From: Bacteroidales bacterium
GTDB lineage: Bacteria; Bacteroidota; Bacteroidia; Bacteroidales; WCHB1-69
Direction: 5' to 3'
Assembly: GCA_031264975.1 (NCBI GenBank)
Contig: JAISDH010000444.1
Location: 1 to 7,663 of the forward strand
Length of the DNA: 7,663 bases
The translations under genes and the position numbers were made by a program. The notes under the pieces are model-generated. The model was given only the letters and a program-made list of their open reading frames with translations, was not told where the DNA came from and searched no databases. Of the stretch, positions 1 through 5,817 are shown one piece after another (within the stretch, counting starts at the first letter, position 1; every line of letters begins with the position of its first letter).

Positions 1-1010
1 GCGGTTCCTTCTCGCATGGAGTATCGAAACATATAAGCGTAGTCAAATCCAACCAATTGCATTAAAGATAAGGTATCTTGATGTTCTTCTTCTGTTTCGT
101 TGCAAAAACCCGTAATCAAATCCGTGCTGATAGTGCATTCGGGCATGTATTTACGGATATGTTCAATTCTGTTTAGATATTTTTCGCGAGTGTATTGGCG
201 GTTCATTCTTTTTAATACGTCGTCATTGCCGGATTGAACGGGAAGATGAATGCTTTTGCAAATATTCGGAAAGGAAGACATGGTTTCTATGAGTTCATTT
301 GACAAATCTTTAGGATGAGAAGTGGCAAAACGTACCCTTAACAAAGGATTAATACTTGCAACAGACGCTATCAATGCCGCAAAATCCGTCTTTTCAAAAC
401 GGTATGAGTTTACATTCTGTCCTAATAGCATCACTTCTCTATATCCTTCGCGAAATAAACGGTTTATTTCGTCAATAACGGATTGAGGATTGCGGCTCCG
501 CTCCCTGCCTCGAGTATAGGGAACAACACAATAAGAACAAAAATTGTTACACCCACGCATGATGCTGACAAAAGCGGATATGCCGTTGGAATCGTAGCGA
601 ACAGGGGAAATATCTTCGTATGTTTCTATTTCCGAAAGCAGAATATTCATATTTGCAGTACCGTCATTCTTGAGCATGTCGGGTAATTCCCGATAAGCGT
701 CGGGACCAACAATGATATCTACCTTTCCTTTATCGAAAAGTTCTTCTTTCAGACGTTCTGCCATACATCCGATGATTCCTATTTGTAACCGATGATTTTT
801 CCTTCGGAGTGCGTTCAGTTCGGACAGTCGTTTGAATATGCGTTGCTCGGCATTATCCCGTATGGAACAGGTATTGATTAAAATTAAATCTGCTGATTCC
901 GTTTGTTCAACGATATCATAATCGTCGGCAAGAATAGAGACGACAATTTCACTGTCTGAGAAATTCATTTGACAACCATACGTTTCAATATACAGTTTTT
1001 GTTTATTCAC
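1..1010 (-). CDS. miaB: MiaB, tRNA-2-methylthio-N6-dimethylallyladenosine synthase, 3' end outside window
   Basis: Radical-SAM methylthiotransferase that converts i6A37 to ms2i6A37 in tRNAs reading UNN codons; cytoplasmic. I translated the minus strand by hand: 336 codons are visible and the family is about 440-460 residues, so the end of the radical-SAM region and the TRAM domain lie beyond position 1. The N-terminal UPF0004 domain carries the three auxiliary 4Fe-4S cysteines C13 (ETYGCQMNFSDSE), C48 (INTCSIRDNAEQ) and C82 (IGCMAER). The radical-SAM triad is C154-x3-C158-x2-C161 within RGCNNFCSYCVVPYTRGRE. The start is GTG at 1010-1008: an in-frame TAA lies two codons upstream, and the only later Met falls after the first essential Cys. 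The usual DxxxGFPGET segment reads DLITGFCNET, a deviation I recall in Bacteroidales MiaB. Transcribed divergently from lpxH. Family assignment is secure. Confidence 0.95.
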   Translation of the reverse strand, partial: MNKQKLYIETYGCQMNFSDSEIVVSILADDYDIVEQTESADLILINTCSIRDNAEQRIFKRLSELNALRRKNHRLQIGIIGCMAERLKEELFDKGKVDIIVGPDAYRELPDMLKNDGTANMNILLSEIETYEDISPVRYDSNGISAFVSIMRGCNNFCSYCVVPYTRGRERSRNPQSVIDEINRLFREGYREVMLLGQNVNSYRFEKTDFAALIASVASINPLLRVRFATSHPKDLSNELIETMSSFPNICKSIHLPVQSGNDDVLKRMNRQYTREKYLNRIEHIRKYMPECTISTDLITGFCNETEEEHQDTLSLMQLVGFDYAYMFRYSMREGT

Positions 1011-1027
1011 GTGTTAAAAAATTTCTG

Positions 1028-1035
1028 CAAAGGTA
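1028..1035 (-). promoter_or_regulatory. miaB -7 promoter box (TACCTTTG)
   Basis: The minus strand reads TACCTTTGCA, an exact match to the Bacteroidetes -7 consensus TAnnTTTG, 17 nt before the miaB GTG. A TTTG lies 24 nt further upstream (plus-strand 1060-1063), a longer spacing than the usual 19-21, so the -33 element is uncertain. Transcription would start around 1020-1023, giving a leader of only about 10-15 nt with no Shine-Dalgarno sequence. This supports the GTG start. Confidence 0.7.
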
Positions 1036-1243
1036 CGAAAATCCGTGAAAATATGACAGCAAAACCATATCATTACCTAAATTCCTCTTTAGACGTTTAT
1101 TTCTTCCCTTTTTCATTTTGTAGATAAAGAATATTTCTCTGCGCAAAAGGATTCTTTCAATCGAAATCATGTTTCGCTATATATTTATTTGCTTTCGGAT
1201 TTAATTTTTTATTTGTATTTATAAGATTTCCGTTTCAAAAATG

Positions 1244-1251
1244 TATCTTTG
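1244..1251 (+). promoter_or_regulatory. lpxH -7 promoter box (TATCTTTG)
   Basis: TATCTTTGCA exactly matches the Bacteroidetes -7 consensus TAnnTTTG and ends 19 nt before the ATG at 1271. It overlaps the upstream in-frame ATG at 1241-1243, which would therefore lie upstream of the transcription start and could not be used. No good TTTG is visible at the expected -33 distance; the nearest, at 1212-1215, is 28 nt away. The rest of 1036-1240 shows only AT-rich DNA with no gene. Confidence 0.7.
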
Positions 1252-1270
1252 CAACCTTGATAAAATCTTC

Positions 1271-2029
1271 ATGGAAGAGATAAAAGGAAATGTTTATTTT
1301 ATGGCAGATTGCCATTTTGGATTACCTGACAGACAGGAGAGTTGCATACGGGAACGCAGAGTGCTTTCTTTTCTCAATTCGATAGAGAACGACGCCTCTC
1401 ATTTGTTTTTGTTGGGAGATATTTTTGATTTTTGGTTTGAATATAAAGACGTTGTTCCGAGAGACAATATTCGGTTTCTTGGAAAGTTAGCCTTTTTGGC
1501 GGACAGAGGCGTGAAAATATATTATGTATTGGGCAATCATGATATGTGGAATTTTGGTTATCTGCAAGAGGAAATCGGTTTGCAGATATTGCGCGGCATT
1601 CATGATTTTAAAATAAATGGATATAAGGTAAGGATTGGGCATGGGGATGCTTTAGACCCTCATGATAAAGGTTATTTACTTATCAAATGGATATATAGTC
1701 GAAAGATAAATCAGCGTTTACTTGGCGCTCTGCATCCTCGTTGGGCATTTGCTATTGCTCGCGCGGTATCTGTCAAAAGCAGAAATGCTCATTTGGAAAA
1801 GGATTCCTATTTTTGGGGAGAGGATTCCGAACCGATTATTCATTATTGTCGGAAAGCGCTGGAAGAAGAATATTTTGACTATTTCATCTTCGGACATCGA
1901 CATTATCCGTTGGATTTTGCGCTAAATGAAAAGTCCCATTACCTGAATGTTGGCGATTGGCAGAAACACGATTCTTTTGTTGTGATAAAAGAAGGGAAGT
2001 GCGAATTGAAGTATTTCCAACAACCTTAA
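1271..2029 (+). CDS. lpxH: UDP-2,3-diacylglucosamine diphosphatase (LpxH-type metallophosphoesterase)
   Basis: Hydrolyses UDP-2,3-diacylglucosamine to 2,3-diacylglucosamine 1-phosphate (lipid X) and UMP in lipid A synthesis; a peripheral enzyme at the inner face of the cytoplasmic membrane. The 252-residue protein has the calcineurin-like dimetal motifs in order: D13-x-H15 (ADCHFG), G49-D50 (LLGDIFDFWFEY), G88-N-H-D91 (LGNHDMW), G123-H124 (RIGHGDALD) and G208-H-R-H211 (FGHRHYPLDF). FDFWFEY and the long insertion between 130 and 200 fit LpxH rather than a generic phosphodiesterase. The start is ATG 1271 (MEEIKGNVYFMADCHFG). The in-frame ATG at 1241 would add ten residues, but it is overlapped by the -7 promoter box and lies outside normal family length. 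The residue between the first metal ligands is Cys, where Ala or Leu is commoner. The next gene follows after 47 nt on the same strand. Confidence 0.92.
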   Translation: MEEIKGNVYFMADCHFGLPDRQESCIRERRVLSFLNSIENDASHLFLLGDIFDFWFEYKDVVPRDNIRFLGKLAFLADRGVKIYYVLGNHDMWNFGYLQEEIGLQILRGIHDFKINGYKVRIGHGDALDPHDKGYLLIKWIYSRKINQRLLGALHPRWAFAIARAVSVKSRNAHLEKDSYFWGEDSEPIIHYCRKALEEEYFDYFIFGHRHYPLDFALNEKSHYLNVGDWQKHDSFVVIKEGKCELKYFQQP

Positions 2030-2076
2030 TGGCAAACGAAAAATATTAAACAAGTTCTAACATATACCATCAAACA

Positions 2077-2766
2077 ATGGAAGCAAAAGAAATAAAAGAA
2101 AAAACAAAACTGATATGCAATCAAATCAATAAAAAAGGAACACTGAAAATGGACGTCTTCAAAAAGACCGAAGCCGCTTTTGATTTGTTTAAAAAGAAAG
2201 CCAATCAATTTTCTAATGTTTATCATTCATCTTATCCCGATTCAAATATAAATGTGAAATATGAAAGCTCGCAATCCCAGACTTTTTCGTTACAGTTTGG
2301 GAGCGATATTCTTTTCTTTGTTTTGCATAGCAATGTTTTTGAATTTAATCGAGACCACGAACTGATGAAAACCCCATATATTCGTGAAAACAAAGACCGC
2401 GCTTATTGTGGGATGATTAGCATCTATAATTTTCTTTCCGATTCACTCTATTACAATAGATATAATGATACGGGCTATCTGATAGGACGTATTTTTATCA
2501 ATTTTGAAAATCATTGCTATATAGACGGAAAACGGGAGCTGGCTCAAATTTACAACAATTTCAATACAGTTGTCTTCGATGAACAAATGTCGGCGTTGGT
2601 ATTGGATTCTGCGATTCAGTACGCGGTAAATTTCGATTTATTGGTTCCGCCATACGAAATGGTGAAAGAAATTACCATTCAAGATATGCTTGAAATAAAC
2701 AATAAGCGTATGCCGATAAAGACTGCCAAACGATTGGGATTTCGTTTTCAGGCAGATACAGAGTGA
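2077..2766 (+). CDS. Hypothetical protein downstream of lpxH
   Basis: I do not recognise this 229-residue protein. No signal peptide or membrane segment is visible. The first ~25 residues are Lys/Glu-rich and probably helical (MEAKEIKEKTKLICNQINKK). The rest looks like one soluble alpha/beta domain rich in aromatics, with YHSSYPDS near 50, LQFGSDILFFVLHSNVFEF near 72-90, GMISIYNFLSDSLYYNRYND near 112-131, GYLIGRIFINFENHCYIDGK near 133-152, and a basic end (KTAKRLGFRFQ). No catalytic motif stands out; the single His and Cys in NHCYID are not a known signature. ATG 2149 (MDVFKKTEAAF) is an alternative start. It lies 47 nt after lpxH on the same strand with no promoter box or terminator between, so co-transcription is likely, but that does not establish a lipid A role. 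The coding frame is well supported by length and composition. Confidence 0.8.
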   Translation: MEAKEIKEKTKLICNQINKKGTLKMDVFKKTEAAFDLFKKKANQFSNVYHSSYPDSNINVKYESSQSQTFSLQFGSDILFFVLHSNVFEFNRDHELMKTPYIRENKDRAYCGMISIYNFLSDSLYYNRYNDTGYLIGRIFINFENHCYIDGKRELAQIYNNFNTVVFDEQMSALVLDSAIQYAVNFDLLVPPYEMVKEITIQDMLEINNKRMPIKTAKRLGFRFQADTE

Positions 2767-2810
2767 AAAAAATTTTTTAGAAAAAATGCAAATCGTATTG
2801 TTTTTTTTTA

Positions 2811-2818
2811 TACCTTTG
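2811..2818 (+). promoter_or_regulatory. tRNA-Glu -7 promoter box (TACCTTTG)
   Basis: TACCTTTGCA is an exact TAnnTTTG match and ends 21 nt before the tRNA 5' end. It is preceded by a run of nine T (2801-2809). No clear TTTG lies at -33. It gives the tRNA its own promoter independent of the lpxH unit. The same TACCTTTGCA word occurs in front of miaB. Confidence 0.7.
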
Positions 2819-2839
2819 CACTCGTTCATGATCTATTAT

Positions 2840-2911
2840 GGTCAGTTCGTCTAGGGGTTAGGACACAAGGTTTTCATCCTTGCAACAGGGGTTCGATTCC
2901 CCTACTGACTA
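2840..2911 (+). tRNA. tRNA-Glu (anticodon UUC)
   Basis: Cloverleaf drawn by hand. The acceptor stem pairs GGTCAGT (2840-2846) with ACTGACT (2904-2910), with discriminator A2911. The D arm contains GTCTAGGGGTTAGGAC. The anticodon stem pairs CAAGG (2866-2870) with CCTTG (2878-2882) around loop TTTTCAT, placing anticodon TTC at 2873-2875. The T arm pairs AGGGG with CCCCT around TTCGATT. Pair 1:72 is a G.U wobble in this alignment. The CCA end is not encoded (A73 is followed by CAG). The gene is monocistronic, with its own promoter and terminator. Confidence 0.95.
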
Positions 2912-2935
2912 CAGTCATAATAATTTTCTATGAAT

Positions 2936-2979
2936 AAAAAAGTCTTCAGCTTTTATTTTAAGGTTTGAAGACTTTTTTT
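2936..2979 (+). terminator. Rho-independent terminator after tRNA-Glu
   Basis: A 13-nt arm ending in AAGTCTTCA (2936-2948) is complementary to TGAAGACTT plus a T run (2966-2979), separated by a 17-nt loop. The A/T tails make it nearly symmetric, so it could act in both directions. It begins 24 nt after the tRNA 3' end. Confidence 0.8.
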
Positions 2980-2996
2980 ATTGCAATAAACAGAAA

Positions 2997-3094
2997 ACAA
3001 GGTACAGGGGACAAGGAACAAGGTACAGGGGACAAAGCGTAAGGCGCAAGGCATAAGATACGAGACGCAAGACACACAACACAAGGTATAATGG
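2997..3094 (+). repeat. Heptamer array: 14 in-phase variants of ACAAGGT
   Basis: The 98 bases divide without remainder into fourteen 7-nt words, typically ACAAGGT, with variants such as ACAGGGG, GTAAGGC, ATAAGAT and GCAAGAC. Length is strictly kept while letters change. A 19-nt segment occurs twice exactly (2996-3014 and 3017-3035), 21 nt or three words apart. Read in the phase NNNCAAG, the last four bases are near-constant and the first three vary. The next-to-last words (ACACAAC, ATAATGG) are the most diverged. Not coding. Confidence 0.9.
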
Positions 3095-3119
3095 CGAAGA
3101 AACGAAAGAGACGAATGAA
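3095..3119 (+). repeat. Short CGAA-word run (CGAAGAAA type)
   Basis: Three consecutive words begin with CGAA and are 8, 9 and 8 nt long: CGAAGAAA, CGAAAGAGA and CGAATGAA. They follow the heptamer array directly and resemble the GGGCGAAA words of the array at 7133-7423. The following 3120-3140 is A-rich spacer with no structure I can name. Confidence 0.5.
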
Positions 3120-3140
3120 CAGAGAAGTAAAACAAAAAAT

Positions 3141-3178
3141 ATTAATCATTAATCGCCAATCGCTAACCATTATTTATA
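3141..3178 (+). repeat. Heptamer run of ATTAATC type
   Basis: Five in-phase 7-nt words: ATTAATC twice, then GCCAATC, GCTAACC and ATTATTT, where the next word family begins to overlap. This has the same architecture as the ACAAGG array (fixed length, drifting letters) with an unrelated word. Not coding. Confidence 0.6.
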
Positions 3179-3216
3179 ATCCTGTTCATCCTTTAATCCT
3201 GATAATCCTGATTCAG
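3179..3216 (+). repeat. Nonamer run of ATCCTGATA type
   Basis: Four consecutive words of 9, 8, 9 and 9 nt, ATCCTGTTC, ATCCTTTA, ATCCTGATA and ATCCTGATT, ending in CAG. I recall similar 'AATCCTG' strings between genes in Bacteroidetes genomes, but cannot check that here. Not coding. Confidence 0.6.
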
Positions 3217-3220
3217 ACAA

Positions 3221-3276
3221 CTTCTCCCTTGTTCCTTGTACCTTGTTCCTTGTATCTTACGCCTTGCTCCTTGCGT
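3221..3276 (+). repeat. Inverted heptamer array: 8 in-phase CTTGTNC words
   Basis: The 56 bases divide exactly into eight 7-nt words, including CTTGTTC, CTTGTAC, CTTACGC and CTTGCGT. On the other strand they read NNNCAAG, the same family and phase as the array at 2997-3094, so the two arrays face each other across about 125 bp. A 17-nt segment at 3237-3253 is the exact reverse complement of 3011-3027. Bases 3277-3327 beyond it are AT-rich with no further feature. Confidence 0.88.
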
Positions 3277-3327
3277 AGAAAATAGCATTATTTGTGCGCG
3301 TTCTGCTTTCTTTATTGATTTTTCTTG

Positions 3328-3335
3328 TATATTTG
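3328..3335 (+). promoter_or_regulatory. -7 promoter box of the TPR-HTH gene (TATATTTG)
   Basis: TATATTTGCAA fits TAnnTTTG exactly and ends 27 nt before ATG 3363. No convincing TTTG is present at the -33 distance. It lies about 50 nt beyond the inverted heptamer array. There is no Shine-Dalgarno sequence before the ATG. Confidence 0.65.
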
Positions 3336-3362
3336 CAATGTTTTAATATTGATTAAAATTCG

Positions 3363-5027
3363 ATGAAGAAAATGAATAATCCGATAAAAATCAGCGCCTT
3401 GTTTTTTCTCGCTGTATTGTCTCTTTGTGCAGAAAACAGTAATACACGGGCTTATTACAACAGGCTCTCGAAATTATATCAGAAAGAATATATGAGCAGA
3501 AATTATTCCAAATCCCTGGAATATCTATTAGAAATGCGAACGTTGTCTGAAGAAAATAAATGGAAAGACTTACAAATGGACGTATTAAATGATATGGGAC
3601 TGCTATATACTGATATTCTGGATTACGATAAGGCAATGGATTGTTATATGGAATCTTACGATATTGCCGTTAAAGAATCCAACGCTATCGGAAAAATTAT
3701 TGTTCTCAATAACATTGGCAGACAATTTTCATTGGAAGGGAAGTATGACAAATCGAAAGAGTATATAAAAAAGGCTTATATGATTGCCTGTCAATTGGGA
3801 GATAGCTTGCGAATGGGACAAATAGCCATGAATTTAGCGGCTACAGCCAATGAAACAGGAGAATTTGAACTGGCTACGGAATATATAGATATTTCTTTAC
3901 AGATGTTACAAAACCAATCGAATATAATAGGATTGACACATGCCCAAACTATCAAAATTGAAAATCTGTATCTGAAAGAACAATATGACGCTGCTGAACA
4001 GTGGGCTTTGGAAATGATGAACAACTTTTCTGATAGACAAATTGACGATATAAAATCACAGTTTCTGTTTATCTTTTCAAAAATATATTACAAGAAAAAG
4101 AACTTGCAAAAAGCGATTCAGTTTGCTCATGAATCCCTCAATAACAATCCTTTGTTGGTGAACAAAATTGAAATTTATAAACATCTGTCGGAACTGTATA
4201 AAGAAAAAAAGATGTTGCTTCTTGCCATTCAGTATCAGGATTCGGTGATGATAGCAAAGGATTCTTTGGCGAAAATCAATGAGATAGACAGGATTTTAAA
4301 CAATCAGATAAAAATTAATTTTCTCCATGCGGAAAAAGAATTGGCTCAAAGCAAATTAAAACAGAAAATAGACCGAACCATTTTTATCTGTATTATTGCT
4401 TTCCTGTCTGTTCTGTCGTTTACCATTGTTTGGTTGTTGCGCATACAGTCGTCAAAGAATAAGCAAAGTAAAATAATTGCTGAGAATGCTCAGAAAATCA
4501 TGGAACTGGAGCTGGAAAAAGAAAAGAATAAAAAAATATTACTGGAACAACAACTGAAAGAACAGGAAGTCTTGGTTCTTTTGGAACAGGAACGTCTGAA
4601 CAATGAAATAGAAATCAAAAACAGACAATTGACAACGAAAGCATTATCAGAATCCAATCGTAGTAAGTTGTATGAAGAGGTGATTCTTATCCTTTCCAAC
4701 ATCGCAAAACAGAATGAAAATCCGCTTTTGCAGGAAACGATTCAAAAGCTGAAATCCCAACAAAAGGAATCTTCTCAAAATAATTTTCTATCCTATTTTG
4801 AACAAATCAACCCCGCTTTTTTCAACACTTTAAAAGAAAAGCATCCCGATTTGACGGCGAATGAAATACAATTGCTTTCCTTCTTTTATCTCAATCTGAC
4901 AACAAAGGAAATCGCCAAACTGTTAAACATCTTGCCCGATTCTTTGAAAAAGAAAAAACATCGCCTCGCCGGTAAATTGGGTATTGAAACCAATAATCTG
5001 TATCTCTATTTAGTCAATTTGGTGTAA
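3363..5027 (+). CDS. Membrane-anchored TPR sensor with coiled coil and C-terminal LuxR-like HTH
   Basis: A 554-residue probable one-component transcription regulator of a Bacteroidetes-type architecture. Residues 1-22 are a signal peptide or anchor (MKKMNNPIKISALFFLAVLS). About 30-300 is a helical array of TPR-like units, e.g. LNDMGLLYTDILDYDKAMDC (75-94), LNNIGRQFSLEGKYDKSKEY (115-134) and SKIYYKKKNLQKAIQFAHES (239-258). About 339-359 is one membrane helix (RTIFICIIAFLSVLSFTIVW). About 362-425 is a Glu/Lys/Leu-rich coiled coil. About 495-550 is a helix-turn-helix with LTANEIQLLSFFYLNLTTKE and IAKLLNILPDSLKKKKHRLA, matching the LuxR/GerE pattern; the recognition helix is very Lys-rich. Inferred topology is periplasmic TPR, cytoplasmic coiled coil and DNA-binding domain. 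No kinase or receiver domain is present. The ligand and target genes are unknown; it stands alone, convergent with the phosphopantetheinyl transferase gene. ATG 3372 is a possible alternative start. Confidence 0.88.
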   Translation: MKKMNNPIKISALFFLAVLSLCAENSNTRAYYNRLSKLYQKEYMSRNYSKSLEYLLEMRTLSEENKWKDLQMDVLNDMGLLYTDILDYDKAMDCYMESYDIAVKESNAIGKIIVLNNIGRQFSLEGKYDKSKEYIKKAYMIACQLGDSLRMGQIAMNLAATANETGEFELATEYIDISLQMLQNQSNIIGLTHAQTIKIENLYLKEQYDAAEQWALEMMNNFSDRQIDDIKSQFLFIFSKIYYKKKNLQKAIQFAHESLNNNPLLVNKIEIYKHLSELYKEKKMLLLAIQYQDSVMIAKDSLAKINEIDRILNNQIKINFLHAEKELAQSKLKQKIDRTIFICIIAFLSVLSFTIVWLLRIQSSKNKQSKIIAENAQKIMELELEKEKNKKILLEQQLKEQEVLVLLEQERLNNEIEIKNRQLTTKALSESNRSKLYEEVILILSNIAKQNENPLLQETIQKLKSQQKESSQNNFLSYFEQINPAFFNTLKEKHPDLTANEIQLLSFFYLNLTTKEIAKLLNILPDSLKKKKHRLAGKLGIETNNLYLYLVNLV

Positions 5028-5070
5028 CGTCGATTTATGGATGATAACATGTTGGGACGTCTGTCGGAAG

Positions 5071-5715
5071 TTAGTTTTCAAAACAGCAAACCAACAGGTT
5101 GTCTTCTATCTCTCTAAAGAGAATGTTTACTGTTTTATGAAAATCATCTTTCTTTATTTCTCCGATTGCCGTCTTTTGCTGGCGGTCAATGCGGGAGAGA
5201 GATAAATGTTCTGTAAACAGGGGATGCAATGAACTGTACATTTTATACATGGCTTCTTTTGCGCCCCAATAAAGGTGCAATAACAGATTGTCGGAAGGAT
5301 TTATACGTTGGCATTCTTCGGGAAGTAAAAATTTGTGCTTTAGCGATTCCATATTTGTTCGCACTCTTTCAATATCAATACCGACTTCCTTGTGTTTGGA
5401 AACAAAAACGGCAACAAAGTTCTCCGAATGAGAAATAGATACAAAGAAAGCAGGCGCGGATAACACAGGTTTTCCGTCAGGGAGATAATTCAGGGAGAAA
5501 TTTTCGCCCAGCAAATGCCGCAACAGGATTCTGTTTGTCAGCCATTCTTTTTTGCGCTTTCCATTTGTTATGGTAAGAAAATAATCCTTTTCTTCGGGGG
5601 AGAGCGTTTTCATTTGAAGCAATTCTTCTTCATTTTCCGTTAATTTCCAAAGGGAAAAAACGCCAATATGATGTATGTTTTCTGTTAGATATAAAGGCAT
5701 AGCGTATGATAGCAT
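5071..5715 (-). CDS. 4'-phosphopantetheinyl transferase, Sfp family
   Basis: Transfers 4'-phosphopantetheine from CoA to a serine of an acyl, peptidyl or aryl carrier protein; cytoplasmic and Mg-dependent. The 214-residue protein has the family's core motifs: DGKPVL (80-85), SISHSENFVAV (93-103, with H96), VGIDIE (111-116, metal ligands D114 and E116) and YWGAKEAMYKM (149-159, W-x-x-K-E-A with E154). Size fits the Sfp group, not the ~120-residue AcpS type. Two starts are possible: ATG 5715 gives MLSYAMPLY, ATG 5700 gives MPLYLTENIHHIGVF. The shorter form looks more like family N-termini as I recall them. The gene lies 102 nt beyond the end of ackA on the same strand but behind its terminator, so it probably uses its own promoter. 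It ends 43 nt from the convergent TPR-HTH gene; I see no clear terminator in that gap. Its carrier-protein partner is not in the window. Confidence 0.9.
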   Translation of the reverse strand: MLSYAMPLYLTENIHHIGVFSLWKLTENEEELLQMKTLSPEEKDYFLTITNGKRKKEWLTNRILLRHLLGENFSLNYLPDGKPVLSAPAFFVSISHSENFVAVFVSKHKEVGIDIERVRTNMESLKHKFLLPEECQRINPSDNLLLHLYWGAKEAMYKMYSSLHPLFTEHLSLSRIDRQQKTAIGEIKKDDFHKTVNILFREIEDNLLVCCFEN

Positions 5716-5735
5716 TTATCGGATAAGCGCGCAGT

Positions 5736-5744
5736 CAAATTATA
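5736..5744 (-). promoter_or_regulatory. Possible promoter of the phosphopantetheinyl transferase gene
   Basis: The minus strand reads TATAATTTGAC, close to but not exactly TAnnTTTG (one base too long or one substitution), 20 nt before ATG 5715. It lies just past the ackA terminator, where a promoter would be needed. No -33 TTTG is evident. Confidence 0.35.
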
Positions 5745-5761
5745 ATTTCGCAAGACAGGAT

Positions 5762-5795
5762 AAAAAAGAAATGGAAGATAATTTCTCCCATTTCT
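5762..5795 (-). terminator. Rho-independent terminator of ackA
   Basis: On the minus strand AGAAATGGGAGA pairs with TCTTCCATTTCT over 12 bp (one G.U) around loop AATTA, followed directly by a T run ending TTTTTTA. It begins 22 nt after the ackA stop and separates ackA from the phosphopantetheinyl transferase gene. Confidence 0.88.
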
Positions 5796-5817
5796 CTTTA
5801 TCGGTTTGAACGATTGT

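Noticed and set aside
483..686. Plus-strand ORF of 67 residues
   Set aside because: It lies wholly inside miaB on the opposite strand, where the minus-strand translation is clearly the real protein.
2783..2809. Possible terminator of the lpxH unit before the tRNA
   Set aside because: An A-run can pair with the T-run at 2801-2809, but the stem has only a CAA/TTG core with mismatches and almost no GC, too weak to call.
2840..3276. tRNA-Glu as an attachment site with an integrated element downstream
   Set aside because: No duplicate of the tRNA 3' end is found downstream, and no integrase or cargo gene is present; the downstream DNA is terminator plus word repeats.
2953..3285. Short ORFs of 60-70 residues across the 2997-3276 repeats on both strands
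   Set aside because: They are products of stop-free repeat words, overlap one another, and lack initiation signals.
3363..3440. Lipoprotein signal in the TPR-HTH protein (LSLC at residues 19-22)
   Set aside because: The residue before Cys is Leu, whereas a lipobox needs a small residue there; a normal signal peptide or anchor is more likely.
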